Under the pieces are notes generated by a model. It ran no database searches. It worked only from the letters and a program-made list of their open reading frames with translations, and was not told the DNA's origin. This document shows, one piece after another, positions 52,831-60,550 of a DNA stretch of 64,000 nt. Location of the stretch: positions 162,330 to 226,329 of the forward strand of contig CAKQPS010000003.1 in assembly GCA_934270475.1 (NCBI GenBank), written 5' to 3'. Position 1 is the first letter of the stretch. Each line of letters begins with the position of its first letter. The stretch comes from an uncultured Alphaproteobacteria bacterium (GTDB lineage: Bacteria; Pseudomonadota; Alphaproteobacteria; RF32; CAG-239). Both the position numbers and the translations under genes were made by a program.

Positions 52831-53436
52831 ATGACTGATTTATTAGGAAAATCTGAAACAAAACATATTGAAAAACCAAATACTAAACATTTGGAAAATA
52901 AAGGGACGCAAAAGCTGGAAATGAGCGAAACCAGAGCTAAAAAAATTAAACATTCATACAAAGTGAAAGATTCTGAAAACGCTTTGCTTTTGAAAACTAA
53001 AAACGGCGATATTGTGATAGAGATGTTTCCGGATGATGCGCCGAAACATGTAGCCCGTATCAAAGAATTGGTACGTGATGGTTTTTATAACGGCTTGAAA
53101 TTTCACCGTGTGATTGATGGCTTTATGGCGCAAACCGGCGACCCGCGCGGTAATGGCACCGGCGGCAGCGGTAAAAAGCTGAAAGCCGAATTTAACCGCA
53201 ATCGCCACACTCGCGGCACGGTTTCTATGGCGCGTGCAATGGATCCGGACTCTGCCGACAGTCAATTCTTTATTTGCTTTGGCGATTGTCCATGGCTGGA
53301 CGGTCAATACACCGTTTGGGGACAAGTAACTTCCGGTATGGAATATGTAGACCAAATTAAGCGCGGATCCGGACCGAATGGTATGGTTTCCGAACCGGAT
53401 GTTATTGTGTCTATGTCTGTCATCGCCGACATATAA
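52831..53436 (+). CDS. Cyclophilin-type peptidyl-prolyl isomerase
   Basis: Accelerates cis-trans isomerisation of prolyl bonds. The cyclophilin domain (about residues 50-201) shows FHRVIDGFMAQTGDP, GTVSMARAMDPDSADSQFFIC and WLDGQYTVWGQV, with the active-site Arg, Phe, Met and Gln positions kept. The first 48 residues are an unusual Lys/Glu/His-rich polar extension with no signal peptide, so the enzyme is cytoplasmic. GAAAGGAAG lies before the ATG. Single gene, 46 bp after the ATP-grasp gene. Confidence 0.92.
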   Translation: MTDLLGKSETKHIEKPNTKHLENKGTQKLEMSETRAKKIKHSYKVKDSENALLLKTKNGDIVIEMFPDDAPKHVARIKELVRDGFYNGLKFHRVIDGFMAQTGDPRGNGTGGSGKKLKAEFNRNRHTRGTVSMARAMDPDSADSQFFICFGDCPWLDGQYTVWGQVTSGMEYVDQIKRGSGPNGMVSEPDVIVSMSVIADI

Positions 53437-53458
53437 AAATCACATCTAGCAGCGCATC

Positions 53459-53538
53459 TAGCGCCAAAACTGCGAAAGAGAGAAAATTCACGTACCTTTA
53501 TGTACGCTAAAATTTTCTCTCTTCTGGTTTTAACGCTA
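53459..53538. repeat. Large imperfect inverted repeat
   Basis: TAGCGCCAAAAC at 53459-53470 pairs with GTTTTAACGCTA at 53527-53538. Inside, GAGAGAAAATT...CGTAC pairs with GTACG...AAAATTTTCTCTC around a 6-nt loop. As RNA this would be a hairpin of about 80 nt. It lies 20 bp after the cyclophilin stop and could act as a terminator-like or protective structure, though a T-run is lacking. Confidence 0.7.
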
Positions 53539-53573
53539 TCTACACTACTATCTGCAATTTTTGAGTTAGTGTA

Positions 53574-53611
53574 TTTTGTGCTTGTGTACTAGTTGGTACA
53601 CAAGCACAAAA
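53574..53611. repeat. Perfect 16-bp inverted repeat
   Basis: TTTTGTGCTTGTGTAC, a 6-nt loop (TAGTTG), then GTACACAAGCACAAAA. A shorter GTGTAC...GTACAC palindrome also lies upstream of the pilin-like gene near 25.7 kb. Confidence 0.8.
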
Positions 53612-53761
53612 GTTAATGCGTATTAGCCTCATTATCCGAGTTTCCGAGAGTATAGGGTATTGTCATCCTTGGCTTTGAGCGCTAGCTCATTCGCCGAGGA
53701 TCCAGTATGGTACATCTGCGTAGAAAACTTGCAACAGACACTTAACCAACGTTCCCCAGCA

Positions 53762-53796
53762 CCAGTCATTCTCGGATTTATTCCGAGAATCTTGTG
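53762..53796. repeat. Intergenic palindromic repeat, copy B
   Basis: ATTCTCGG / CCGAGAAT with a 7-nt loop, flanked by CCAGTC and CTTGTG. The flanks match those of copy A at 24904, while the inner stem is different but compensated, as in a mobile palindromic repeat family. Confidence 0.65.
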
Positions 53797-53838
53797 TGAA
53801 CATACTCCTTTATAATTAAGGCAAATTTATTGACTAAG

Positions 53839-53865
53839 TTATTCTATGCACATGGCATAGAATAA
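53839..53865. repeat. Intergenic palindromic repeat, copy C
   Basis: TTATTCTATGC / GCATAGAATAA with a 5-nt loop, a perfect 11-bp stem. The inner stem is identical to copy A; the left flank AATTTATTGACTAAGT is the inverted form of a stretch beside copy A. Confidence 0.65.
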
Positions 53866-54117
53866 TGGGGGTAAAAAGACTGTATGTCGTACTGCTGAAT
53901 AACGTCGAGAGTTGAAAATATCAAGCGAGACTTCATTCTATTTTCAGAATTTGTTAATATCATTTCAGCTCAACAATTTTAGAATTAGCAAAATATTTAC
54001 GATAGGCAGAGGTGTTGATTAGGATGTCAATGAATGGCGTATAAATCCAATAAATTCTTGCTATATCAAGGAAAAGCAATATACTGATGCTGATAGTAAA
54101 TTTAAGTGAGAACTGAA

Positions 54118-54633
54118 ATGTCTATGATTTGCCCTGAATGTAAGAGAAAATATAAAGATAACTGTAAATATTGTTCTAACTGCGGCTGTAAGCTGGAAGA
54201 AGAAAAGCCAGGTGGTTTAAGTTATCTTATAGGGATTATTGTTGTGGGATATTTGGCGTACAGTACTAGTGATGAAAATACAAAGAATGTCAATACCGAG
54301 GTCCAAAAAGAGATTGAAAAACAGCCAACAACTGCGCCCGAAGAGGTTATACAAGTAAAGAGAGGCGAAGATATTAAGGTAATACAAGACAGTTGGTGTA
54401 AATTGGAATATAGCGATATTGGTATATGTATTACGGTTAAGAATAATTCTAAGACAGATAAAGAATATGTAAAAATATCAGTTGATTTGTTGGATGCTAA
54501 TGGAAAACTGATTAAAACTGCATCTGAAGATATGAATGATTTGCGGGCAGAGAAAAAATGGGATTTTGGTATACCAGCGGTAAAAGGTGTGGATTCATAT
54601 AGAATCAAGGACATAAGTTACAAAGAATATTAG
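54118..54633 (+). CDS. Zinc-ribbon membrane protein with FxLYD-like domain
   Basis: The N-terminus has a double CxxC zinc ribbon (ICPECKRKYKDNCKYCSNCGCKL), then one transmembrane helix (LSYLIGIIVVGYLAY), a Thr/Glu/Lys linker, and a C-terminal domain of about 85 residues (GICITVKNNSKTDKEYVKISVDLLDANGKLI) resembling FxLYD/DUF3426-type beta-sandwiches seen on sensor or envelope proteins. The ATG at 54118 is preferred to the GTG at 54106; an ATG at 54124 is also possible. The gene is more AT-rich than the core genes and stands alone. Function unknown. Confidence 0.75.
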   Translation: MSMICPECKRKYKDNCKYCSNCGCKLEEEKPGGLSYLIGIIVVGYLAYSTSDENTKNVNTEVQKEIEKQPTTAPEEVIQVKRGEDIKVIQDSWCKLEYSDIGICITVKNNSKTDKEYVKISVDLLDANGKLIKTASEDMNDLRAEKKWDFGIPAVKGVDSYRIKDISYKEY

Positions 54634-54760
54634 ATGAGATATTCTATCGATGGCGATTTTTCTCGGGTAAGTTGTTTATTTATAAAGAAAAAAACGCCAT
54701 TTCTGACGATTTTTGAATTGTGGCTGGAGACTGCGTGCAGTTTCCGAGATAAAGTTTTGA

Positions 54761-54788
54761 TTGTTTTTATCTATAAATATGATATAAT
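54761..54788 (+). promoter_or_regulatory. Promoter of the CheD-like gene
   Basis: TTGTTT, a 16-bp spacer and TATAAT, ending 35 bp before the ATG at 54824. A GAAGGA ribosome site follows. The short open frame 54634-54819 overlapping it is not considered a gene. Confidence 0.55.
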
Positions 54789-54823
54789 ATTATTAGTGTT
54801 CGTACTTAGAGAAGGATAATTAC

Positions 54824-55798
54824 ATGAAACAAATTAGTCAAAAAGAAATAGAAAGTATATTTACTTCTACTGATTTTAGAATTTCATTCATTACTAGAGA
54901 AAACGTAAATATTAGGTATTGTTATATATCTCAAGGCGATGTATCGTTATGTTGCTTAAGCGGTAATATTTCTGATAATCAAATTTTTGATAAAATATCT
55001 TTTACAGGTTATAATTTAAAAACAAGACAAGCTAGAAATGATACAAGAAATGACTGTAGAATGGCTTTTTTGTCTTTACCTGAAGAAAAAAGGAATAAAC
55101 TTTTTGATGTCTTGGAATTTTCTCCGGTATCTGATTGGGAAAAAAACGCATATGAAACACAACAGAAAATAGATAGAAAATGGGACGAAAAATTAAATAA
55201 TAAACCGCAATATCAAAAGTTTTACCCTGAAAATAAAGTTTTTGCGGTAGGAATGAGAGAAGAACTAATATTAGAAACAAGTAAGCAGCCTGAGTTTATT
55301 GGTACATATGGAATGGGCCCATGTATTGGTGTTGCAATTATATCTAAAAACAAAGAAGGTGAAGTAACACGAGTTGGTTTGACGCATATTGATGCGCTTA
55401 CAGAATTAGAATCATTAGGAAGTTTTGTATATAAATCTAGCAAAGATGCTGATAGTCTAGATGTTGTTATGATTTCATCTGAAAATCAAAAAGAACGAGC
55501 AAGAGAAATATTAAAAGAAATCCTAATAAATCCGGAACTTGAAAAAAAAGCAAATGTTGTGGCTGAACTTGATGGCTCAACATCATTTGCTGTAAATACT
55601 TTAACAGGTAGTGTGTATAAAGATATCCCGATGTCTGCTTTTATTCAAGATCATGCTTTGAATACGCTTGAAACAATGAGATTGGGAATGCCAGGGGCAA
55701 TAAATAGCTCACCGTTATATGATCAGAAAAAAAGGAAAAGTGCTAAAAGTCCACTAAATACTCCTATCGTTCAAAAACTAAATCCAAGAACTCATTGA
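54824..55798 (+). CDS. CheD/CNF-like putative deamidase of unknown target (324 aa)
   Basis: The middle of the protein (about residues 137-240) follows the CheD pattern: VFAVGMREELIL, then GTYGMGPCIGVAIIS with a candidate nucleophile Cys167, and VGLTHIDAL with candidate His188, then SSENQKERAREILKEIL. CheD and the CNF1-type toxins share this Cys-His deamidase/transglutaminase fold and convert Gln to Glu in target proteins. The first 130 residues and the last 80 (ending in a basic tail) are unfamiliar. There are no chemotaxis genes nearby and no signal peptide. The gene has its own promoter and ribosome site, in AT-rich accessory DNA. Assignment is by motif only. Confidence 0.6.
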   Translation: MKQISQKEIESIFTSTDFRISFITRENVNIRYCYISQGDVSLCCLSGNISDNQIFDKISFTGYNLKTRQARNDTRNDCRMAFLSLPEEKRNKLFDVLEFSPVSDWEKNAYETQQKIDRKWDEKLNNKPQYQKFYPENKVFAVGMREELILETSKQPEFIGTYGMGPCIGVAIISKNKEGEVTRVGLTHIDALTELESLGSFVYKSSKDADSLDVVMISSENQKERAREILKEILINPELEKKANVVAELDGSTSFAVNTLTGSVYKDIPMSAFIQDHALNTLETMRLGMPGAINSSPLYDQKKRKSAKSPLNTPIVQKLNPRTH

Positions 55799-55880
55799 AA
55801 ATAAAAACTAATTATAAAAGTTCAAAGATTATTTAGGGTAAGGTAAATCATTTGATTTGTAATAACAATAATCTCTGTTC

Positions 55881-56018
55881 AGGAGGGTGGGACTACTCTG
55901 CGCTGTGCTTGAGCTGCACGGGTGCTCACCGGCTATGCCGACCGGCATACTTCCGTCTGCCTTTCGCTGGTAGTCGAACCTACTTCCTCGTAGGTTCAAA
56001 TCCCGCCCCCGCAACCCA
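55881..56018 (+). ncRNA. Structured RNA with initiator-tRNA-like 3' end
   Basis: The end of this 138-nt stretch, CGTAGGTTCAAATCC then CCCCCGCAACC, matches the T-arm and acceptor 3' strand of alphaproteobacterial initiator tRNA-Met. The rest is not a normal tRNA. GGGTGGG (55885-55891) pairs with CCCGCCC (56002-56008), GACTAC (55891-55896) with GTAGTC (55970-55975), AACCTAC with GTAGGTT (55977-55996) and TATGCC with GGCATA (55934-55949), forming a junction of hairpins. A terminator follows at once, implying transcription. It may be a decayed or rearranged tRNA copy, an att-site remnant, or a tRNA-like RNA. The minus-strand open frame across it is an artefact. Confidence 0.5.
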
Positions 56019-56021
56019 ACA

Positions 56022-56058
56022 AAAAAAGAGTTCAAGGCATAAGCCTGAACTTTTTTTA
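56022..56058 (+). terminator. Rho-independent terminator of the structured RNA
   Basis: AGTTCAAGGC / GCCTGAACT hairpin with a 4-nt loop, A-run on the left and seven T on the right. No plus-strand coding gene lies between the CheD-like gene and this site. Confidence 0.85.
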
Positions 56059-56174
56059 TGGCTGGAGTGAGCTTGCAACACACGGACTAGGTTATAACGA
56101 TTTTTTTTGACTTCATGCTGTCAAAAGACAGAAGGTGATTTTAAAGCAGTCAAATAATTGTGCTAAAAAACTAA

Positions 56175-56849
56175 TTAATCTTTTCTCTTATATACAGACT
56201 CTAAGATATTAAAATCTCTTGTTTCTCTCATTGTTTGTAGTAGGCTTTGTTGGAGATTTGCGTGGAACTTATATATTTTTTCTAAATCATCGATTACTAT
56301 GTTTCCAACTCTTACTAGTTCCTTATCTATATCTACATCTTTGTGGAATTTGATACCTCTTGAAATGCCATCTTTATACGTTTTGTTTGGATGTTCGTAT
56401 TCATCAAGTTCATAACTATCTTGTCTTAGCTTTTTAACTAATCTAATCAATTGACTAGAAAATGATTTATTTTTGAATAAAATAATTGTTTTTAAATCAA
56501 GTTTATATATTTCATTAACGACTTCATCCAAATCGTACTTCCCTTCGTCATCATGGTCGATTTTAAGGTTTTTAATTTTGTTGAATAGCATTTCCAATTC
56601 ATCAACAATTTGTAATTTTTCTTTAAGAAATTCATTTGTACTATGAAATGATGATAGTCTATATTGTTGATATGCTATATAAACTGTTATTGAAGCTATT
56701 ATAACAGATAAAGCATCCTTTTGTGTTCCTATGAACTTAAATGAGCAATATATTATAAACAATATTAATATAAATAAAGCAATAACATATCCTTTATCGT
56801 ATTTCTGCATTTTATTTTTTATATATTTAATCATATTTAATTTTCCCAT
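56175..56849 (-). CDS. Membrane-anchored protein of unknown function (224 aa)
   Basis: Two N-terminal helices (GYVIALFILILFIIYCSF and ALSVIIASITVYIAYQQY) are followed by a helical cytoplasmic part of about 160 residues rich in Lys, Asp and Glu (FLKEKLQIVDELEMLFNKIKNL; VRVGNIVIDDLEKIYKFHANLQQ). No domain is recognised; such architecture occurs in small phage-defence or prophage genes, but that is only an analogy. The ATG at 56849 is used; it has no clear ribosome site, and 56834 is an alternative. Base composition is very AT-rich. Isolated gene. Confidence 0.65.
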   Translation of the reverse strand: MGKLNMIKYIKNKMQKYDKGYVIALFILILFIIYCSFKFIGTQKDALSVIIASITVYIAYQQYRLSSFHSTNEFLKEKLQIVDELEMLFNKIKNLKIDHDDEGKYDLDEVVNEIYKLDLKTIILFKNKSFSSQLIRLVKKLRQDSYELDEYEHPNKTYKDGISRGIKFHKDVDIDKELVRVGNIVIDDLEKIYKFHANLQQSLLQTMRETRDFNILESVYKRKD

Positions 56850-57108
56850 TATTATAATATTATACACAATATTTAGGTGAAAAACTTTCGAAACGCAAGA
56901 ATTGATATGATGTCTATATAATATTCTTAACTTTAGTGTCTTAATAACCAGAAATTAGCAAGTAATTAAGAGTTGCTTTTTTTATCTTATATACACGATT
57001 TTGGCCTTGATATAGGTGTGTATAAGAAAAGTAAATTCGGTTATTATGGGAGAGTTTATGATGAATTAACAATCAAGATAATAATATTAATAAATATGTT
57101 GATAATCC

Positions 57109-57832
57109 TTACACCTTCACACATTCAAAGTCATCTATATGCTCAATGACGATGGTAGTCCATTCGGTATAATTATTGTTGTTGATTAACCAATTAAAGG
57201 GTGCATTGATTGTATATTCCAATTTTGAACCATTAAGTTGGCAATTTGAAATAAGTAATTGTAATAACTCGTTTCTTCTGGTCGGAGTTGCCATATCAAA
57301 CAACTTAGAGATATTATTTGCCAAAGCCATAACTTGCACAACTCTTTTCTTCATATCTGCATCAATATTTTTGTATTTTTCAGCCGTCTGCTCAAGTTCA
57401 GCTCGTTGATTGGCAATCTGTTCTTGCTTGGCTTCATAAGTAGCTTGTGGTAGCTTTCCTTCCAAATAATAATCAAGCAAATTATCATCTTTTACTTTTA
57501 ATTCATTTAATTGCTTTGTGATATTTGTTTTCATAGTCTTATTAAAAGCCGATGTATCATTAAGTTCTTGTGTCAGTTTTTCTTTGACGATTTCCTGCAA
57601 TTTCGGCGGTAATGATATTTTATTCATGACTTCTTTTTTCAGCTGTTCAATAATCACATTTTCATAAGATTTTATTCCGGAAGTTTCAAAAAAACGTCAA
57701 CAACATGCAAATTCTTTCTTTTACAGTATTGAAGCATCTCGGCGAACTGTCTTGCTACCTCATTCACTCCACCGCATGAAAACAAAACAGCCTCCCGCGG
57801 ATTTATGGTTTCTATTATCGAATTGTTCATAT
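57109..57832 (-). pseudogene. Decayed large serine recombinase
   Basis: The 182-codon frame from 57657 to 57109 is the C-terminal part of a large serine recombinase: a long coiled coil (LDYYLEGKLPQATYEAKQEQIANQRAELEQTAEKYK) and the ending TRRNELLQLLISNCQLNGSKLEYTINAPFNWL, typical of transposon and phage integrases. Reading back across an interruption gives FFETSGIKSYENVIIEQL, and further up VARQFAEMLQYCKRKNLHVVDV and IIETINPREAVLF in other frames, as in a resolvase N-terminus. The frames switch at T7 (about 57688-57694) and T6 tracts (about 57779-57784). The catalytic Ser region and most of the middle are missing, so this is a remnant of a lost mobile element. Confidence 0.6.
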
Positions 57833-57983
57833 TTTCAAGTCCTACAATAAAAATTCATATTAAGTAGAACTGTCGGATAGCGCTCATTTGGTCATAAATT
57901 GCACCATAGTAACCGAATTTAATTTTGATTGATAGCTGCAAGTAAAAAGGCAATTCGTTTGTCTGGGGCAACGGTATGACTTT

Positions 57984-58592
57984 TTATGATTCTAAAGCTG
58001 ATAAGCGAAGCAGATATTTTCGTAAAGTGGCGCGTTCAACATTAAAAATTCGGGCAATTTGGGATTTTGATACGCCTTTAGCAAGCAATGTTTGTATGCG
58101 TTTTTGGTTTTTGGCAAGTTTTAATTTTTTTGTTTCAGCATTGAAAGGTCGGCCGAGCTTCTTTCCGGTGGCTTTAATGTTAGCTAAGCTTGATTTGGTG
58201 CGTTGAGATATAAGATTGCGCTCGATTTCAGCAGCCAGTCCAAAGGCAAAGGCCAAAACCTTACTTTGTATATCATTGCCGAGTCGATAGTTTTCTTTTA
58301 TGGTCCATACCTGACAATTTTTATTAAGGCATGTTTCAAGAATCTTCATAACTTCAAGCAGAGAACGACCAAGGCGGGATATTTCACAAGTAATAAGTAC
58401 ATCATTTTTCTGCAGATTATTCAGTAATTCCCCGAGTTTGCGTTTATCTAAGGCTTTTCGGCTAGATATTTTTTCTTCAATCCATGTATCAATTTTTATG
58501 CCTTCTTTAAGTGCAAAATTTTCAATCTCAAAACGCTGATGTTCAAGTGTCTGTTTATTTGAACTAACTCTTATGTAACCTATTGTAGTCAT
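57984..58592 (-). CDS. Serine recombinase, resolvase/invertase family
   Basis: A small site-specific recombinase (202 residues). The N-terminal catalytic domain has IGYIRVSSNKQTLEHQR with the nucleophile Ser, the SRLGRSLLEVMK motif and a long E-helix (LAFAFGLAAEIERNLISQRTKSSLANIKATGKKLGRP). A helix-turn-helix (VSKSQIARIFNVERATLRKYL) ends the protein. The ATG at 58592 follows GGAGA; an upstream TTG is unlikely. Alone here, it could invert or resolve a nearby segment. An imperfect palindrome at 58625 is a candidate site. All catalytic motifs look intact. Confidence 0.9.
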   Translation of the reverse strand: MTTIGYIRVSSNKQTLEHQRFEIENFALKEGIKIDTWIEEKISSRKALDKRKLGELLNNLQKNDVLITCEISRLGRSLLEVMKILETCLNKNCQVWTIKENYRLGNDIQSKVLAFAFGLAAEIERNLISQRTKSSLANIKATGKKLGRPFNAETKKLKLAKNQKRIQTLLAKGVSKSQIARIFNVERATLRKYLLRLSALES

Positions 58593-58624
58593 GTAAAAAA
58601 TCTCCAAAATCTGATTTAAAAACT

Positions 58625-58654
58625 GGTCAATTTAATAGAACGATTAAATCAACC
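58625..58654. repeat. Inverted repeat upstream of the recombinase gene
   Basis: GGTCAATTTAAT / ATTAAATCAACC, 10 of 12 bases paired, with a 6-nt centre. Its place 33 bp before the recombinase start suits an operator or a recombination half-site pair. Confidence 0.5.
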
Positions 58655-58837
58655 ACTTTTTTATGTATTTTAACTTTTTTGTTAACATAATCTAAAAAAC
58701 GCTTCAGAATCAGCAAATTAGGCTATTTAAGGATCTCTAACTTCACTTTCAATAAGTCGCATTGTATACCCTGGAAACAATCGTTGGTTTTATTACAATA
58801 CAAACTGTTATTTATAACTTTAAGAAAGGAATGAATT

Positions 58838-59122
58838 ATGAAAATATTTACCATGTCTTTGCTCTCAGCAGTGCTTTTGTCGACATCCGCGATGGCATTT
58901 GATTTGCCTTCTGCTCCTTCATTGGATACGAAAGAAGCCCAAATGAAGGCTTGTATGTTGCAAGAAGCACAACAAGCTTTGTCCAAAGGGACTTTAACAA
59001 AAGATAATATCGAAACACAAGCTGCAAAAATTGCGGCATCTTGTGCAGCTAAGGCAGCCGTAAAAAATGATGCTGCAAAAATTCAACTTGCAACGACTGT
59101 TATTAAAGGTCTGTTGAAATAA
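58838..59122 (+). CDS. Small secreted protein heading the lipoprotein operon (94 aa)
   Basis: A signal peptide (MKIFTMSLLSAVLLSTSAMA) is followed by a 74-residue helical mature protein with two cysteines (KACMLQ and ASCAAK) that may form a disulphide, and Ala/Lys-rich helices. I recognise no family. The ribosome site AAAGGAATGAATT precedes the ATG. It lies 15 bp before the COG3014-like gene and is probably the first gene of that operon. Confidence 0.75.
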   Translation: MKIFTMSLLSAVLLSTSAMAFDLPSAPSLDTKEAQMKACMLQEAQQALSKGTLTKDNIETQAAKIAASCAAKAAVKNDAAKIQLATTVIKGLLK

Positions 59123-59137
59123 TATCAGGGAGGGACT

Positions 59138-60538
59138 ATGAGTAAGATTCCTTTTAAGGTTATACTTGCTGTTGTATTACCAATAGCTGTAACCGGATGC
59201 GGCACATCTCACAAAATGAAATTTGCTGATTTTACGGAAGCCTATAAACAAGCCGAATATTGTAAGGCCGCTGATATTGCTTTAGATGAGAGCGGTACTT
59301 GCCAAATGTCGGTAGAAAAGATAGACTCTGAAGATTTTAATATTGATGAACAGCTTAATGGCGGAACTTCTTTGTTCTTAGCTAAGAAGCCTGATTTATC
59401 AAATAAAATTTTTGAAAAAGCCGCCGAAGAAATTCAAGAAGATTTAGAATCACTAGGACTTGCTAGAGGTGCGGTAGAAGTTGTAGCCAACGCAAGTATT
59501 GTAGATTACAATCCGATGATTATGGACGGGATTTATCTTCACTCATACACCCTCCTAAACGCTTTATCTCAAGATAATAAAGACGAAGCTAAAATCCAAG
59601 TTAATCGAGCATATAGTGTTCAGAAAAAGGCTGTAGAAGAATTCAATAAAGAAATCCAAAAACAGAACGAAGAAAATGCCAAAGAAGTAGCTCAAATGCA
59701 GGCAGACGCGAAAGCCGCAAACCAGAAAAATATTTCTGATGTAATGGCAAACTATAAAGAATTTGAGCGTTTTAATGGTTATGCCAATTTTGTTAATCCG
59801 TATGTCACATATATGGGCGCCTTGTATAATATGACAAACGGCAAAAGTGCTAGTGATTTTGAAACAGCTTCACACGATATGAAAAAAGTATCCGGTATGG
59901 TTCATAATAATAGTTTTGTAAAGCAAGATTTAAGTATAGCAAATAAATTAGCTTCGGGTACCCAGAAAACAATAGATCCAACAGCATGGATTATTTTTGA
60001 AAATGGTTTGGTTGCTAATTTTGAAGAGTTTCGCTTGGATTTACCTATTTTTATTGCAACAAATAACGTTAAGACAGCTTCGTTAGCTTTGCCGTATCCG
60101 AAAGAAAGAGAAATAGCATACAATAATATCTCGGTTTCAAATGGAAATAAAAAAGTTACAACAGAGTTGTTAGCTGATATTGATAATATCTTTGTGGCAG
60201 AATTTAATAAAAAATTACCGGTTATTGTAACAAAAGCCGTAACAAAACTTACATTGCAAACAGTTGCCCAAGCCGTTGCTCAAGATCAATTAGGTGATTT
60301 AGGCGGAATTACAATGTCTGTATATTCGGTTATGACAGCCGGAGCTGACACAAGAAGTTGGTATAGCTTACCGAAAAATGTTCAGTTGGCTAAGATTAAT
60401 AAGAAAGGTGCTGAGTTGACGGTCAATATCGGCGGTCAAGATTATAAAGTTGAAGTTCCGGAAGAAGGTAATTCCATAATTTATGTCAGAGTTCCTTCCG
60501 TAGGATCTACTCCAGTAATTAATGTTGTAAACTTATAA
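59138..60538 (+). CDS. COG3014-like lipoprotein
   Basis: An exported lipoprotein of 466 residues (lipobox VTGC, Cys21). The middle includes TPR-like helices (LGLARGAVEVVANASIVDYNP...HSYTLLNALSQDNKDEAKIQVNRAYSVQKKAVEEFNKEI) and a Lys/Glu/Gln coiled coil; the C-terminal part has the DTRSWYSLPKNVQLAKI segment, which I recall from the COG3014 family. Relatives occur in Vibrio and similar bacteria next to YcfL and LpoB, which follow here. The family has no settled function; a link to envelope or peptidoglycan synthesis is inferred from the neighbours. Confidence 0.78.
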   Translation: MSKIPFKVILAVVLPIAVTGCGTSHKMKFADFTEAYKQAEYCKAADIALDESGTCQMSVEKIDSEDFNIDEQLNGGTSLFLAKKPDLSNKIFEKAAEEIQEDLESLGLARGAVEVVANASIVDYNPMIMDGIYLHSYTLLNALSQDNKDEAKIQVNRAYSVQKKAVEEFNKEIQKQNEENAKEVAQMQADAKAANQKNISDVMANYKEFERFNGYANFVNPYVTYMGALYNMTNGKSASDFETASHDMKKVSGMVHNNSFVKQDLSIANKLASGTQKTIDPTAWIIFENGLVANFEEFRLDLPIFIATNNVKTASLALPYPKEREIAYNNISVSNGNKKVTTELLADIDNIFVAEFNKKLPVIVTKAVTKLTLQTVAQAVAQDQLGDLGGITMSVYSVMTAGADTRSWYSLPKNVQLAKINKKGAELTVNIGGQDYKVEVPEEGNSIIYVRVPSVGSTPVINVVNL

Positions 60539-60550
60539 AGGATAAATGAT

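Larger units (their letters stand above)
53437..54117. other. Long non-coding region rich in palindromes
   Basis: About 680 bp without a credible ORF. It begins with a large inverted repeat (53459-53538), followed by a perfect 16-bp stem (53574-53611) and two copies of an intergenic palindrome (53768-53790, 53839-53865). Sequences such as GTCATCCTTGGC and GCCGAGGATCCAGT (53656-53706) look like decayed dispersed repeats. It marks the left border of the accessory region. Confidence 0.65.

Noticed and set aside
54634..54819. 61-codon frame before the CheD-like gene
   Set aside because: It covers the promoter of the next gene, has no ribosome site and gives a low-complexity hydrophobic product.
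55881..56018. Split tmRNA or functional initiator tRNA
   Set aside because: The T-arm fits, but there is no normal D-arm or anticodon arm and no second tmRNA piece or tag frame follows; only tRNA-like status is supported.
55829..56083. 84-codon minus-strand open frame over the tRNA-like RNA
   Set aside because: It overlaps the structured RNA and its terminator, and such frames commonly arise antisense to tRNA-like sequence; no ribosome site is present.
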